From Streptomyces sp. NBC_01445 (GTDB taxonomy: Bacteria > Actinomycetota > Actinomycetes > Streptomycetales > Streptomycetaceae), in NCBI RefSeq assembly GCF_035918235.1, contig NZ_CP109485.1, forward strand, positions 1,178,001 through 1,242,000: a stretch of 64,000 nucleotides of DNA, given 5' to 3'. Positions 1-8,435 of the stretch are shown in pieces; the stretch's first letter is position 1, and each line of letters starts with the position of its first letter. Made by a program: the position numbers and the translations under genes. The notes beneath the pieces are model-generated. The model was not told the DNA's origin. It worked only from the letters and a program-made list of their open reading frames with translations, and ran no database searches.

Positions 1-12
1 CGCGCCGGTCCG

Positions 13-942
13 ATGACGGTCACGGGTCCCGCGATCGGCCTCGACCTCGGAGGCACGAAGATCGCCGCCGCGCTCGTGGCCCCGGACGGCACGGTCCTGG
101 CCCGGCACACCCGGCCCACGCCCGCCGCCGACGGACCCGGCGCCGTGCTCGACGCGCTCGCCGACGCGGCCCGCTCGGTCGACGGCGGCGCAGGGCCCGC
201 CGCACTCGGGGTCGCGGCGGCCGGGGTGATCGACCCTGTGACCGGCACGGTCACCAGCGCCACCGACTCGATCCGCGGCTGGGCGGGCACGGCGCTCGCC
301 GCCGGTCTCGCGGCCCGTACGGGACTCCCGGTGGCGTGCGACAACGACGTACGCGCGACGGCGGCTCCCGAACTGGCCGCCGCCGGCGCGGGCGCGTCCC
401 TCGTCTACGCGGCGATCGGCACCGGTGTCGGCGGCGCGGTGGCCGTGGGAGGGCGCATGGTGCACGGAACGGCGGGCATCGCGGGCCACCTCGGCCATGT
501 GCCGAGTCCGGAAGCGGCGGGGCTGCCGTGCACCTGCGGCGGCACGGGCCACCTCGAAGCCGTCGCCTCGGGGCCCGGGATCGCCGCGCTGTACGGGCGG
601 CTCACGGGCCGGCCCGTGGAACGCCTGGAGACCGTGGCCGAGCGGGCCGCGTCGGGTGAGGAGCCTGCCGTGCGCGCCATCGTGACGGGCGCGGTCGCCG
701 CGGGCCGGGTCCTGGGCGGACTCGCGAACACGCTCGGGCCGGACCGGGTCGTCGTCGGAGGCGGAGTGCCCCACATCGGGCCGCTCTACCGGGACGCGCT
801 GACCGAGGCGTTCGTCTGCGAACTCATGCCGCCGTTGGCTCGCCTCCGGCCCTCCAGGCCCCTCTTCGGGGCCGACGCCGCCGTCATCGGCGCCGCGCGC
901 CTGCCCTCCCAGGTGCCGCTGCACGCGCCGCCGCAGTCCTGA
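13..942 (+). CDS. nanK: ROK-family sugar kinase, probable N-acetylmannosamine kinase
   Basis: Likely phosphorylates N-acetylmannosamine to ManNAc-6-P in cytosolic sialic acid catabolism. The N-terminus carries the ATPase phosphate motif LDLGGTKIAAAL (about residues 10-21). A mid-protein GHLGHVP and the cluster CTCGGTGHLEAV mark a ROK protein; the third Cys of the usual C-x-C-G-x-x-G-C zinc motif is His here. There is no N-terminal HTH, so it is a kinase rather than a ROK repressor. The 309-residue length is normal. It sits 22 bp before nanE and upstream of a sialate-type carrier, and that context gives the substrate; the sequence alone would also allow glucokinase. The promoter lies outside the window. 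Confidence 0.85.
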   Translation: MTVTGPAIGLDLGGTKIAAALVAPDGTVLARHTRPTPAADGPGAVLDALADAARSVDGGAGPAALGVAAAGVIDPVTGTVTSATDSIRGWAGTALAAGLAARTGLPVACDNDVRATAAPELAAAGAGASLVYAAIGTGVGGAVAVGGRMVHGTAGIAGHLGHVPSPEAAGLPCTCGGTGHLEAVASGPGIAALYGRLTGRPVERLETVAERAASGEEPAVRAIVTGAVAAGRVLGGLANTLGPDRVVVGGGVPHIGPLYRDALTEAFVCELMPPLARLRPSRPLFGADAAVIGAARLPSQVPLHAPPQS

Positions 943-964
943 ACACCCCTCCCTGGAGTCCTCG

Positions 965-1657
965 ATGAACGACCCCGCGCCCTCGTCCCCCGTCGCCGAC
1001 CTGCTCAAGGGCCGGCTGATCGTCTCCTGTCAGGCGCCGCCCGGCGATCCCCTGCGCGACACCGACACCCTCGTACGGCTGGCGCGGGCCGCCGCGGCCG
1101 GCGGGGCGGCCGGGATCCGGGCCAACGAACCCGAGGTCGTCGCCGCGATCTCCGCCGCCGTCGACCTGCCGCTCATCGGGCTGTGGAAGGACGGCGACAC
1201 CGGCGTCTACATCACGCCGACCGTCCGGCACGCCCTGGCCGTCGCCGAGGCGGGCGCCCACATCGTCGCGGCCGACGCGACCGCGTGCCCCCGCCCCGAC
1301 GGCGGCACGTTCGCCGACATCGTGGCCGCGGTGCACGCCGCCGGGGCCCTGGTGATGGCCGATGTGGCGACCCTCGACGAGGGCGTCGCCGCGGCCGCCG
1401 CCGGCGCGGACCTCGTGTCCACGACGCTGTCCGGCTACGTTCCCGGCTCCCCCCGCCAGGACGGCCCCGACCTCGAACTGGTCGCCGCGCTCTCGGCCAC
1501 GGTGGACGTCCCGGTCGTCGCCGAAGGCCGTATCAGCACCCCCGAAGAGGCCGCGCTGGCGCTCGCGCGGGGCGCTCACAGCGTCGTCGTCGGCACCGCG
1601 ATCACCGCGCCCACCGCGCTGACCTCGCGTTTCGCGGCCGCACTCCCCCGTACGTAG
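965..1657 (+). CDS. nanE: N-acylglucosamine-6-phosphate 2-epimerase
   Basis: Predicted to convert ManNAc-6-P to GlcNAc-6-P, the step after NanK. The 230-residue protein is a TIM barrel. [18 protein letters not shown] opens the fold, with GLWK, then D-A-T and V-M-A-D-V-A-T active-site strands, and a phosphate-binding C-terminus, [13 protein letters not shown]. It begins 22 bp after nanK, so the two are very likely co-transcribed. A GGAG-like site lies just upstream of the ATG. Domain order and the ROK kinase neighbour make the assignment secure. Confidence 0.9.
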   Translation: MNDPAPSSPVADLLKGRLIVSCQAPPGDPLRDTDTLVRLARAAAAGGAAGIRANEPEVVAAISAAVDLPLIGLWKDGDTGVYITPTVRHALAVAEAGAHIVAADATACPRPDGGTFADIVAAVHAAGALVMADVATLDEGVAAAAAGADLVSTTLSGYVPGSPRQDGPDLELVAALSATVDVPVVAEGRISTPEEAALALARGAHSVVVGTAITAPTALTSRFAAALPRT

Positions 1658-1745
1658 TTCCCGCTCACCCCCCACACAGGCCGTACCGCACCCCACACCG
1701 CAGACGGGACTCGACGGTGAGTCCTTCCGGCATCCTGGAGTAATC

Positions 1746-3234
1746 GTGCACACCACAGCCAAGCCACCGCTCCCCTGGTACCGCGAGGTGAGCCGCCCCC
1801 ATTGGAAGGCGTTCTTCGCCGCCTGGATCGGCTACGTCCTCGACGGGTTCGACTTCGTCCTGATCACCCTCGTACTGACCGAGATCAGCTCGGAGTTCGG
1901 CCTGAGCACCGTGCAGGCCGCGAGCCTGATCTCGGGCGCGTTCATCACGCGCTGGCTCGGCGGAGCCGTCCTGGGCGCGCTCGGCGACCGGTACGGCCGC
2001 AAGCTCTCGATGGTCCTCAGCATCCTCCTGTACTCCCTGGGCACGTTCGCGTGCGGCTTCGCCTGGGACTACACGAGCCTGTTCGTGGCGCGCCTCGCGA
2101 TCGGGATGGGCATGGCCGGCGAGTACAGCGCCAGCGCCACGTACGTCATGGAGAGCTGGCCCACGCGCGTGCGCAACCGGGCCAGCGGGTTCCTGATCTC
2201 GGGCTTCTCGATGGGTTCGGTGCTCGCCGCACAGGTCTACAACTGGGTCGTGCCCACGCTGGGCTGGCGCTGGATGTTCTATGTGGGCCTGGTCCCGATC
2301 GTTGTCGCGCTGTGGATGCGGCGGGCGCTGCCGGAGGCGGCGGACTGGAGCGAGCGAGTCGGTCGGCAGGCAGTCGGAGAAGGAGCGGCCGAACCCGTTC
2401 CGGCCGCTGTTCGCCACGCCCGCCAGGGCGACGGTGAACGTCGTCCTCGCCGTGGCCGCCACCGTGTCGCTGTTCGCGATCTTCACGCCCGTCGGCGACG
2501 GGCTCGTGCCCGCGCTGTCCGCCGTGGCCGCGGTGGCGCTGATCGCGTTCGCCGTGCAGCTGGGCGGGCGCAAGAGCTGGCTGCTCTATGTGTCGATGAT
2601 CGTGACGATCTTCTTCGCGTTCCTGTACTCGTGGCCGATCCAGGCGCTGCTGCCGACGTACCTCAAGACCGAGTTGGGCTACTCGCCGGGACAGGTCACC
2701 GACGCGCTGTACTTCGCGGGTTTCGGCACGATGGCGGGCTGCTGGCTCGCGGGCTTCGCCGGGGACTGGATGGGCACGAAGAAGGCGTACGCGCTGACGC
2801 TGCTCGCCTCGCTGGTCTTCGTCTTCCCGGTGTTCGCGGTGCGCGACAACCTCTTCCTGCTCGGCGTCCTGCTCTTCGTGCTCCAGGCGACCAGCTTCGG
2901 CATCTCCGGGCTGCTGCCCCGGTACATCGGCGGCCACTTCCCCACCGAGAACCGCGCCGCCGCGCTGGGGTTCACGTACAACGTGGGTGCGCTCGGCGGA
3001 GCCGTCGCGCCGGTGCTCGGCGCGCATCTCGCGGCGGGCATGGACCTGGGGCGCGCCCTGGCCGTGCTGACCTTTGCGGGCACGGTGATCGTGGTCCTGC
3101 TGGTCGGCTTCGACATACCGGGCCGTCTGAACCGCCTCACCGACCCGGACGGCACCGTCGACCACCTCGCCGAACCTGCGCCGCATGCGGCGACGTCACC
3201 GTCCGACGGGCAGGTCCCCGCGGCGTCCCGCTGA
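1746..3234 (+). pseudogene. nanT: MFS sialate/sugar-acid transporter (NanT-like), frameshifted
   Basis: A 12-TM major facilitator of the sialate/proton symporter type that would import the substrate for nanK-nanE. The N-terminal half (GTG 1746 behind GGAG) reads to about 2370 and contains D-R-Y-G-R-K in loop 2-3. The C-terminal half (to 3234) is in the next frame, resuming at about [11 protein letters not shown] and carrying five or six more helices. The switch falls near CGGCAGGCAGTCGG (about 2365-2378), just after the sixth helix. The combined length of about 495 residues matches NanT, and both halves are otherwise undamaged. One extra base (or two missing) would explain the break. It could be a true inactivation or an assembly error. 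Its 3' end overlaps the convergent sigma factor gene by 39 bp. Confidence 0.8.
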
Positions 3235-4176
3235 CACACGGGCCCCGCCGCGGCCACCCTCTGTCCAGGGGCGGAGCTTCTCCGGATTGCGTACCGCCCA
3301 GATGTGGGTGATCCGGTTGCCGGCGACGCGGAAGGCGAACACGGTGACCGTGACGCCGTCCTGCTGGGCGACCAGGCCGGGCCGGCCGTTGACCGTACGC
3401 TCCAGCAGTGTCTGGTCGGGTGCGAGGCGGGCGACGTTGAGATAGGCGTGGGCGACCCGTTCGCGACCCGTGACCGGCCGCCGCAGGGCGCCGACCAGGC
3501 CCCCGCCGTCGGCGATCACGGTGGCGTCGGGATCGAGCAGGCCCACGAGGGCGCTCACGTCCTTCGCCGCCCAGGCCTGCTTGAACTCCCGGACGATACC
3601 GGCCTGCGCGGTCGTCGGCCCGGCCGGAGCCTGGGAAGCGCGGATGCGGCGGCGGGCCGAGGAGGCCAGTTGGCGGCAGGCCGCCGGCGTACGCCCGACG
3701 ATCTCGGCCACCTCGGCGAACGCGTAGCGGAAGACGTCGTGAAGGATGAAGGCCACGCGTTCCGCCGGCGTCATGGATTCCAGTACGACGAGGAACGCCA
3801 TGTCGACCGACTCGTCGAGGGTGATCCGGTCCGCCGGGTCCGCCGTGACGCCGTCGGTCCACTCCCGGCGTTCGGGAAGCGGTTCCGGGATCCACTCGCC
3901 CACGTAGCGCTCCCTGCGCGCACGGGCGGAGCCGAGCAGATTGAGGCAGATGCGGCTGGCTACCGTGGTCAGCCAGGCGCCGGGGACTTCGATGGCGTCG
4001 CGTTGCGGCCGGTCCATGGCGTACCAGCGGACGAACGTCTCCTGCACGACGTCCTCGGCGTCGGCCAGCGAGCCGAGGAGCCGGTACGCCAGATTGATCA
4101 GCTGGCGCCGCTCGCTCATGATCGCGCTCAGGCCCGGATCGGCCTGGCCTTGTGCCGTGTCGGTTCGGTTGGCCAT
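3196..4176 (-). CDS. sigJ: ECF sigma factor of the ECF41 type with C-terminal SnoaL-like domain
   Basis: Extracytoplasmic-function sigma factor with a fused regulatory domain. Region 2 contains [19 protein letters not shown] and [14 protein letters not shown]; region 4 contains [19 protein letters not shown]. The remaining 130 residues form an NTF2/SnoaL-like extension with a DGGG motif and a terminal NPEKL, both hallmarks of ECF41, where the extension modulates activity in place of a separate anti-sigma. I chose ATG 4176 over the in-frame GTG at 4188 because the GTG overlaps the AGGGAG ribosome site. A divergent palindromic promoter lies just upstream. The symbol follows mycobacterial SigJ and is a family-level label. 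Confidence 0.88.
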   Translation of the reverse strand: MANRTDTAQGQADPGLSAIMSERRQLINLAYRLLGSLADAEDVVQETFVRWYAMDRPQRDAIEVPGAWLTTVASRICLNLLGSARARRERYVGEWIPEPLPERREWTDGVTADPADRITLDESVDMAFLVVLESMTPAERVAFILHDVFRYAFAEVAEIVGRTPAACRQLASSARRRIRASQAPAGPTTAQAGIVREFKQAWAAKDVSALVGLLDPDATVIADGGGLVGALRRPVTGRERVAHAYLNVARLAPDQTLLERTVNGRPGLVAQQDGVTVTVFAFRVAGNRITHIWAVRNPEKLRPWTEGGRGGARVSAGRRGDLPVGR

Positions 4177-4226
4177 GGTGTCGCGCACTCCCTTGCCTCG
4201 GCCTCGTCACTGCCCTCCATCTCTTT

Positions 4227-4292
4227 GACGAGACAGCCCTCCGGAATGTGACGTCGTTCGCGTCGCCTCACATTCCGGAGGGCTGCGTTGTC
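4227..4292. promoter_or_regulatory. Divergent ECF41-type promoters built on a perfect 18-bp inverted repeat
   Basis: The arms 4234-4251 (CAGCCCTCCGGAATGTGA) and 4268-4285 are exact reverse complements separated by 16 bp. Read outward on the minus strand the site gives CGTCACA (4253-4247), 16 bp, CGTC (4230-4227), about 50 bp before the sigma gene. On the plus strand it gives CCTCACA (4266-4272), 16 bp, TGTC (4289-4292), 30 bp before the SnoaL-like gene. The ECF41 consensus I remember is TGTCACA-N16-CGTC, so both directions fit. Autoregulation plus control of the adjacent pair is inferred. Confidence 0.7.
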
Positions 4293-4321
4293 GTACGAGG
4301 TATACGGAACGGAGGAAGCCG

Positions 4322-4789
4322 ATGACCGACTTTCAGGCGATTGCCGACCGCGTCGAGATCGAGGCGCTGCGCGGTGAGTTCACCGACGCGGCGATGATGC
4401 GCGACCGCGCCCGCCTCGCGTCCCTGTTCGCGGAGGACGGCGTGCTGCGGATGCCCGACGTGCCCATCGAGATGAACGGCCGGGAGGAGATCCGCACCGG
4501 GGGCGAGCGGCTCCAGGCCCAGTGGGACTTCTTCGTGCAGAACACGCATCCGGGCGTGATCCGGATCGACGGCGACACCGCGACCGGCCGCGCCTACATG
4601 CAGGAGATCGCGCGCATGCAGAGCGGTTTCCAGGGCCTCAACTACGCGATCTACCACGACCGATACCGCCGCACCGACGAAGGCTGGAGGTTCACCGAAC
4701 GGGTCTACGAGATCCGGTACTTCGACACCACCCCGCTGACGGGCTCGGCTCCGGCCGGGGACATCCACGCTGCTCAGGAGGCACGATGA
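4322..4789 (+). CDS. SnoaL-like / NTF2-fold protein, probable ECF41 target
   Basis: A 155-residue single-domain alpha+beta barrel of the SnoaL_4 type: N-terminal helix with IADRVEIEALRGEF, then LASLFAEDGVLRM, and a C-terminal sheet ending RRTDEGWRFTERVYEIRYFDT. Members include polyketide cyclases, dehydratases and ligand-binding proteins, so no reaction can be assigned. It starts 30 bp after the plus-direction promoter element, and its stop overlaps the next start (ATGA), so it is translationally coupled to the LUD-domain gene. ECF41 loci often contain a small oxidoreductase, epimerase or carboxymuconolactone decarboxylase; a SnoaL-like gene in that place is a variant. Confidence 0.75.
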   Translation: MTDFQAIADRVEIEALRGEFTDAAMMRDRARLASLFAEDGVLRMPDVPIEMNGREEIRTGGERLQAQWDFFVQNTHPGVIRIDGDTATGRAYMQEIARMQSGFQGLNYAIYHDRYRRTDEGWRFTERVYEIRYFDTTPLTGSAPAGDIHAAQEAR

Positions 4790-5418
4790 CCGTCTCGACT
4801 CCGGCCACGCCGTTCACCGGCCCGGCGCCCGCGGACCGCTTGGAGCGGGCGGCCGCCGCGCTGGCGGCGCACCGCTTCACCGTCGAGATCCTGGATGACG
4901 CCGCCGCCGCGCGGACCCGGGTCCAGGAGCTGATCCCGGAGGACGCCAGTGTGTTCACCGCGGCCAGCGAGACGTTGCGACTGTCCGGCATCGACGACGA
5001 CATCAACACCAGCGGCCGGTACCGGGCGGCCGTCAAGCCCCGCGCGGTGACCATGGACCGGGCCGCCGAAGCGGACGACATCCGGCGCCTCATCGCCGTC
5101 CCGGACGTCGTCGTGGGCAGCGTCGCCGCGCTCACCGAGACCGGCTCCCTCGTGGTGGCCTCGGCGAGCGGGAGCCAGTTGCCCGCGTACGCCGGTGGCG
5201 CCGGGCGCGCGATCTGGGTCGTCGGGGCGCAGAAGGTGGTGCCCGACCTGGACACCGCGCTGCGCCGCCTCGAGGAACACGCCCTCCCGCTCGAAACCGC
5301 CCGCGCCCTGGAGGTGTACGGACAGTCCAGCTCCGTCAACCAGCTCCTGGTCCTCAACGCGCAACCCCTCACGGGCCAGGGAATCGTCCTGCTGCTCCGC
5401 GAGGCGATCGGGTTCTGA
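4786..5418 (+). CDS. LUD-domain protein (LutC/YkgG-like)
   Basis: A 210-residue protein of the LUD family, related to the LutC subunit of lactate-utilisation complexes. The fold signatures are the early FTAASETL segment, VPDVVVGSVAALTETGSLVVAS in the middle, and RAIWVVGAQKVVPDLDTAL. The start ATG at 4786 shares ATGA with the preceding stop and has AGGAG 5 bp upstream. No lutA or lutB gene is nearby, so a role in lactate oxidation is not supported. Co-expression with the SnoaL-like gene under the ECF41 factor is likely. A single hairpin terminator follows. Confidence 0.75.
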   Translation: MTVSTPATPFTGPAPADRLERAAAALAAHRFTVEILDDAAAARTRVQELIPEDASVFTAASETLRLSGIDDDINTSGRYRAAVKPRAVTMDRAAEADDIRRLIAVPDVVVGSVAALTETGSLVVASASGSQLPAYAGGAGRAIWVVGAQKVVPDLDTALRRLEEHALPLETARALEVYGQSSSVNQLLVLNAQPLTGQGIVLLLREAIGF

Positions 5419-5434
5419 ACCGACGCTTGACGGG

Positions 5435-5462
5435 GCCTCCCCCAGCTGACGCCGGGGGAGGC
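5435..5462. terminator. Hairpin terminator between convergent genes
   Basis: Perfect 9-bp arms GCCTCCCCC (5435-5443) and GGGGGAGGC (5454-5462) around a 10-nt loop, lying 17 bp after the LUD-domain stop and 18 bp from the stop of the convergent secreted-protein gene. There is no T tract, as is usual in Streptomyces, and it could serve both directions. Confidence 0.7.
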
Positions 5463-5480
5463 TCAGGGCGCGTGTGGGTG

Positions 5481-5882
5481 TCAGGCCGTGACGTCGATGT
5501 ACGTCGAGGGGCCGTAGCTGGATCCGCTGACCGGGGTGACGTACATGCGGACGGTCCTGCCCTCCTCGAGGTCTCCGCCCTTCCACGGGCTGCAGTAACC
5601 GGCGGTGTGGCCGCGGGTGTCGATGCTCCGGTCCATTTTCCCGTCGTAGTTGTAGTCGAGAGCGGTCTCGATGCCCCAGCCGTCCGACTTGGTGTCGCAG
5701 GCGCGGATCGCGTCGCCGGGGATCGAGCCGTCCGGATCGGCGTTCCAGGTGGCGTTGCCGGCGCCGCTGGGCGCGTAGATGGTGACCGTTCCGGCCCAGG
5801 CCTGGCCCTGCAGACCGGCGACGAGGCCGATCGCGCAGGCACCGGTGGCGAGCGCTCTGATCACGGTGTTTCGGGTCTTCAT
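5481..5882 (-). CDS. Small secreted protein of unknown function
   Basis: A 133-residue protein with a clear Sec signal peptide: a positive MKTR start, a hydrophobic stretch to about residue 25, and an AWA-like cleavage site near QAWAGTV. The mature part is about 100 residues, has two cysteines (RACDTK and GYCSPW) that could pair, and is rich in Gly, Asp and Tyr, consistent with a small beta-rich extracellular domain. I recognise no catalytic motif. It stands alone between a hairpin on one side and the MarR gene on the other. Confidence 0.65.
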   Translation of the reverse strand: MKTRNTVIRALATGACAIGLVAGLQGQAWAGTVTIYAPSGAGNATWNADPDGSIPGDAIRACDTKSDGWGIETALDYNYDGKMDRSIDTRGHTAGYCSPWKGGDLEEGRTVRMYVTPVSGSSYGPSTYIDVTA

Positions 5883-5988
5883 GATGTCCCCTCCCCTTGC
5901 CGGCGGGCCGGTGCCCGCCGACGCTCGCGGAGGAGAATGCCATACCTAGATCAACTTCGGGAGGCGGGGCGCCCGTTCCCGGTACCGC

Positions 5989-6435
5989 TCACTTCTCCAC
6001 CAGTCGCTCCATGAGCGCGGTGGCCTCGGCGAGCGTGCGCAGTTCGGCGTCGTCGAGCTCGCCGGCCAGGGCTTGGACGAGCCAACTGTGCTTGGCGGCG
6101 CGGACCGAGGCGAGAGTGTGCCGGCCGCTCTCCGTGATGGCGACGACCGACTGACGGCCGTCGTCCGGGTCGGGCGTGCGCGCCACGAAGTCCTGTTCCT
6201 CCAGGGCGGCCAGGGTGAGCCGCATCGACTGGGGCCGCACGTACTCGGCGCGCGCGAGGGCGGCCGTGGTGGCGGGACCTTCGCCGTCGAGGCGCGCCAG
6301 TACGGTTCGCTGCGTCGGGGTGAGGAGGCCGCCGGGCGACGCGGTGCGCAGCCGCCTGAGCAGCCGTCCGACGACGGCCGACAGATCGGCGGCCACCTGT
6401 TCTGCGAGCGGCTCGTCCGCGGTTTCTCGCTGCAT
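5989..6435 (-). CDS. MarR-family transcriptional regulator
   Basis: A winged-helix regulator of about 148 residues. The HTH reads LTPTQRTVLARLDGEGPATTAALARAEYVRPQSM and the wing has RTPDPDDGRQSVVAITESG, the usual MarR D-x-R-x-x-x-V pattern. A longer in-frame start at 6513 exists, but ATG 6435 begins at the family's normal N-terminus and was preferred. It is divergent from a beta-lactamase-fold hydrolase with about 180 bp between them. A short TTTCACC/GGTGAAA inverted pair (6472-6478, 6503-6509) lies in that gap and could be an operator, but the spacing of 24 bp is wide. Confidence 0.8.
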   Translation of the reverse strand: MQRETADEPLAEQVAADLSAVVGRLLRRLRTASPGGLLTPTQRTVLARLDGEGPATTAALARAEYVRPQSMRLTLAALEEQDFVARTPDPDDGRQSVVAITESGRHTLASVRAAKHSWLVQALAGELDDAELRTLAEATALMERLVEK

Positions 6436-6616
6436 GGCCTCACCGTAGAAGGTCGACAGGCAGCCTTGCAATTTCACCGCATTTCGCCTGCCGGGTCGGC
6501 GTGGTGAAACCATCCGCCTCGCCCCTCTTCCCGCCGGTCCGACCAGTCGGTATGTTCACCTCCTGCGGACCCATATCGACTCGACCTGCCTCACCGCTTC
6601 GGCCCACGGAGACGTC

Positions 6617-7786
6617 ATGACCCAGCACGCGCCCGGCATCCAAGGACACTGCGACGCGCGCTTCGACGCCGTCCGCGCCACCTTCGAGGAGAACTTCGAC
6701 GAGCGCGGCGAACTGGGCGCGGCCTTCACCGTCCTGATCGACGGCGCGCCCGTCGTCGACCTGTGGGGCGGCTGGGCCGACGCGGCCCGCACGCGCGCGT
6801 GGGAGCGCGACACGGTCGTCAACGTGTGGTCGACGACCAAGGGGCCGACCGCCCTGTGCGCCCACATCCTCATCGACCACGGCCTGCTCGACCTGGACGC
6901 ACCGGTCGCCACGTACTGGCCGGAGTTCGCCGCGGCCGGCAAGGACGGCGTCCTCGTACGGCATCTGCTGTCGCACCGCGCCGGGCTGGCCGGACTGCGC
7001 GAGCCGCACTCCCTGGAGCAGCTCTTCGACTGGGAGCTCACCACGTCCCGGCTCGCGGCGCAGGAGCCCTGGTGGGAGCCCGGCACGGTCTCCGGCTACC
7101 ACGCGTTGACATACGGGTTCCTGGTCGGCGAGGTCGTCCGGCGCGTCAGCGGACTGCTGCCGGGCGCGTTCCTGGAGCGCGAGGTGACGGGCCCGCTCGG
7201 CATCGACTTCACGATCGGACTGCCGGACAAGGAGTCGGGCCGCGCGGCGGAGATGGTGCACCCGCGCGCGCAGGCCGACAGCGAACAGACCGCGATCTTC
7301 GCCCAGTTGGCGCCGGCCGCCCTCGCCGCGCTGACCAATCCGATCGCGGGCGCGTCCGAGGCCAACACCGCGGCATGGCGCGCCGCCGAGATCCCGGCCG
7401 CCAACGGTCACGGCACGGCGCGCGCCGTCGCCGCGCTGTACGGAATCGTCGCGGGCAAGGGCCGGTCCGGTGACCACCAGGTCCTGTCCCCGGAGGCCGC
7501 CGAGCGGATCCGCGAGGGTCAGGGCAGCTGTCGCGACCTGGTCCTGGGCGCCGGGTTCACGCACGAGACGGAGCTGGGCCTCGGCCTCTGGCTGAGCGGG
7601 CCGAACGGCTCGTACGGGCCGAACCCGCGCGCGGTCGGACACGACGGCTTCGGCGGCTCCTTCGGCTCGGCCGACCCCGAGTCGGGTGTCGCGATGGGCT
7701 ATGTGATGAACCGGATGGGTCCTCACATCGCCGACGATCCGCGGAAGATGGCCCTGATCAGCGCCGTGTACGACGCTCTCGGCTGA
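6617..7786 (+). CDS. Serine hydrolase of the beta-lactamase/EstB esterase family
   Basis: A 389-residue penicillin-binding-protein-fold hydrolase. The nucleophile motif S-T-T-K lies in NVWSTTKGPTALCAH (about residue 73). A Y-H-A replaces the usual Y-x-N within SGYHALTYGFLVGEV, and HDGFGGSFGSADPE near residue 340 replaces the KTG box, typical of family VIII carboxylesterases rather than true beta-lactamases. No signal peptide is present, so it probably acts in the cytosol on small esters. The substrate is unknown. It is divergent from the MarR gene and may be its target. Confidence 0.8.
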   Translation: MTQHAPGIQGHCDARFDAVRATFEENFDERGELGAAFTVLIDGAPVVDLWGGWADAARTRAWERDTVVNVWSTTKGPTALCAHILIDHGLLDLDAPVATYWPEFAAAGKDGVLVRHLLSHRAGLAGLREPHSLEQLFDWELTTSRLAAQEPWWEPGTVSGYHALTYGFLVGEVVRRVSGLLPGAFLEREVTGPLGIDFTIGLPDKESGRAAEMVHPRAQADSEQTAIFAQLAPAALAALTNPIAGASEANTAAWRAAEIPAANGHGTARAVAALYGIVAGKGRSGDHQVLSPEAAERIREGQGSCRDLVLGAGFTHETELGLGLWLSGPNGSYGPNPRAVGHDGFGGSFGSADPESGVAMGYVMNRMGPHIADDPRKMALISAVYDALG

Positions 7787-7860
7787 CATCCGACCGCCGG
7801 AAACCGGCCACCACGCGCCGTCCCGCGCGCCCTTACCGCCGCGCAACCTTACGGTAACCA

Positions 7861-7899
7861 CATGGGCAGTTCGCCAGGCTAATCTGCTAACTGCCCATG
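7861..7899. promoter_or_regulatory. Inverted repeat before a small secreted-protein gene
   Basis: Perfect 11-bp arms CATGGGCAGTT (7861-7871) and AACTGCCCATG (7889-7899) flank 17 bp containing TAATCT. The downstream arm covers an ATG (7897) that lacks a ribosome site, which argues that the real start is 7936 and that this is an operator in the leader. Confidence 0.45.
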
Positions 7900-7935
7900 A
7901 GGATTACGAGGCGACGCGACCAGGGAGCCGACCGG

Positions 7936-8313
7936 ATGGCACGCGGCACGACGACAGCAAGGGCCTGCCTGATGGCCCTCACCGTCGGCATGCTCGTCCT
8001 CCAACTCCTGGTCAGGAGCGCCCCGTCCGCGTCCGCCCACGATTCGCTGGCACACACCGGCGGCCCGGTCGCCACCTGCGACGACACCGAGCTGCCCCGG
8101 AGTTCGTCCCACCACTACCTGCCCCGCGACCGGTACCGCGCCGAGGAGTACGTGCCCCACGGCACCGTGCGCGGGGCCGTGTGCCCGTGGCAGGTCCAGG
8201 CCGGGGAGCCCGGCGTCGCGCCGACGGCAGGCGCCGGCGAGAGGTCCCCGCACCGCCAGCCGAGACGGGCGGCCGACTCCCTCCCCGTCATACTCCAGGT
8301 CTTCCGCTGCTGA
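7936..8313 (+). CDS. Small exported protein of unknown function
   Basis: A 125-residue protein starting MARGTTTARACLM, with a hydrophobic segment to about residue 30 ending at a likely APSASA signal-peptidase site. The mature region has HD, CDD and CPWQ segments with two Cys residues, a proline-rich stretch, and ends in FRC. I recognise no domain. I prefer ATG 7936 over the in-frame 7897 because GGGAG lies 9 bp before it. It precedes a SulP transporter by about 120 bp on the same strand, but a shared function is not evident. Confidence 0.6.
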   Translation: MARGTTTARACLMALTVGMLVLQLLVRSAPSASAHDSLAHTGGPVATCDDTELPRSSSHHYLPRDRYRAEEYVPHGTVRGAVCPWQVQAGEPGVAPTAGAGERSPHRQPRRAADSLPVILQVFRC

Positions 8314-8435
8314 GAGCGCCCGAGGGCAGGAGCAGTTCCCGCGGGTCTTCGGCACACCCTCCTGCCCGCCTCCCGTGACACTCCGCACGTGTAGGACTAC
8401 GCGCCCCGCACGGGGCGCGCTGGAGGTATGCGCTC

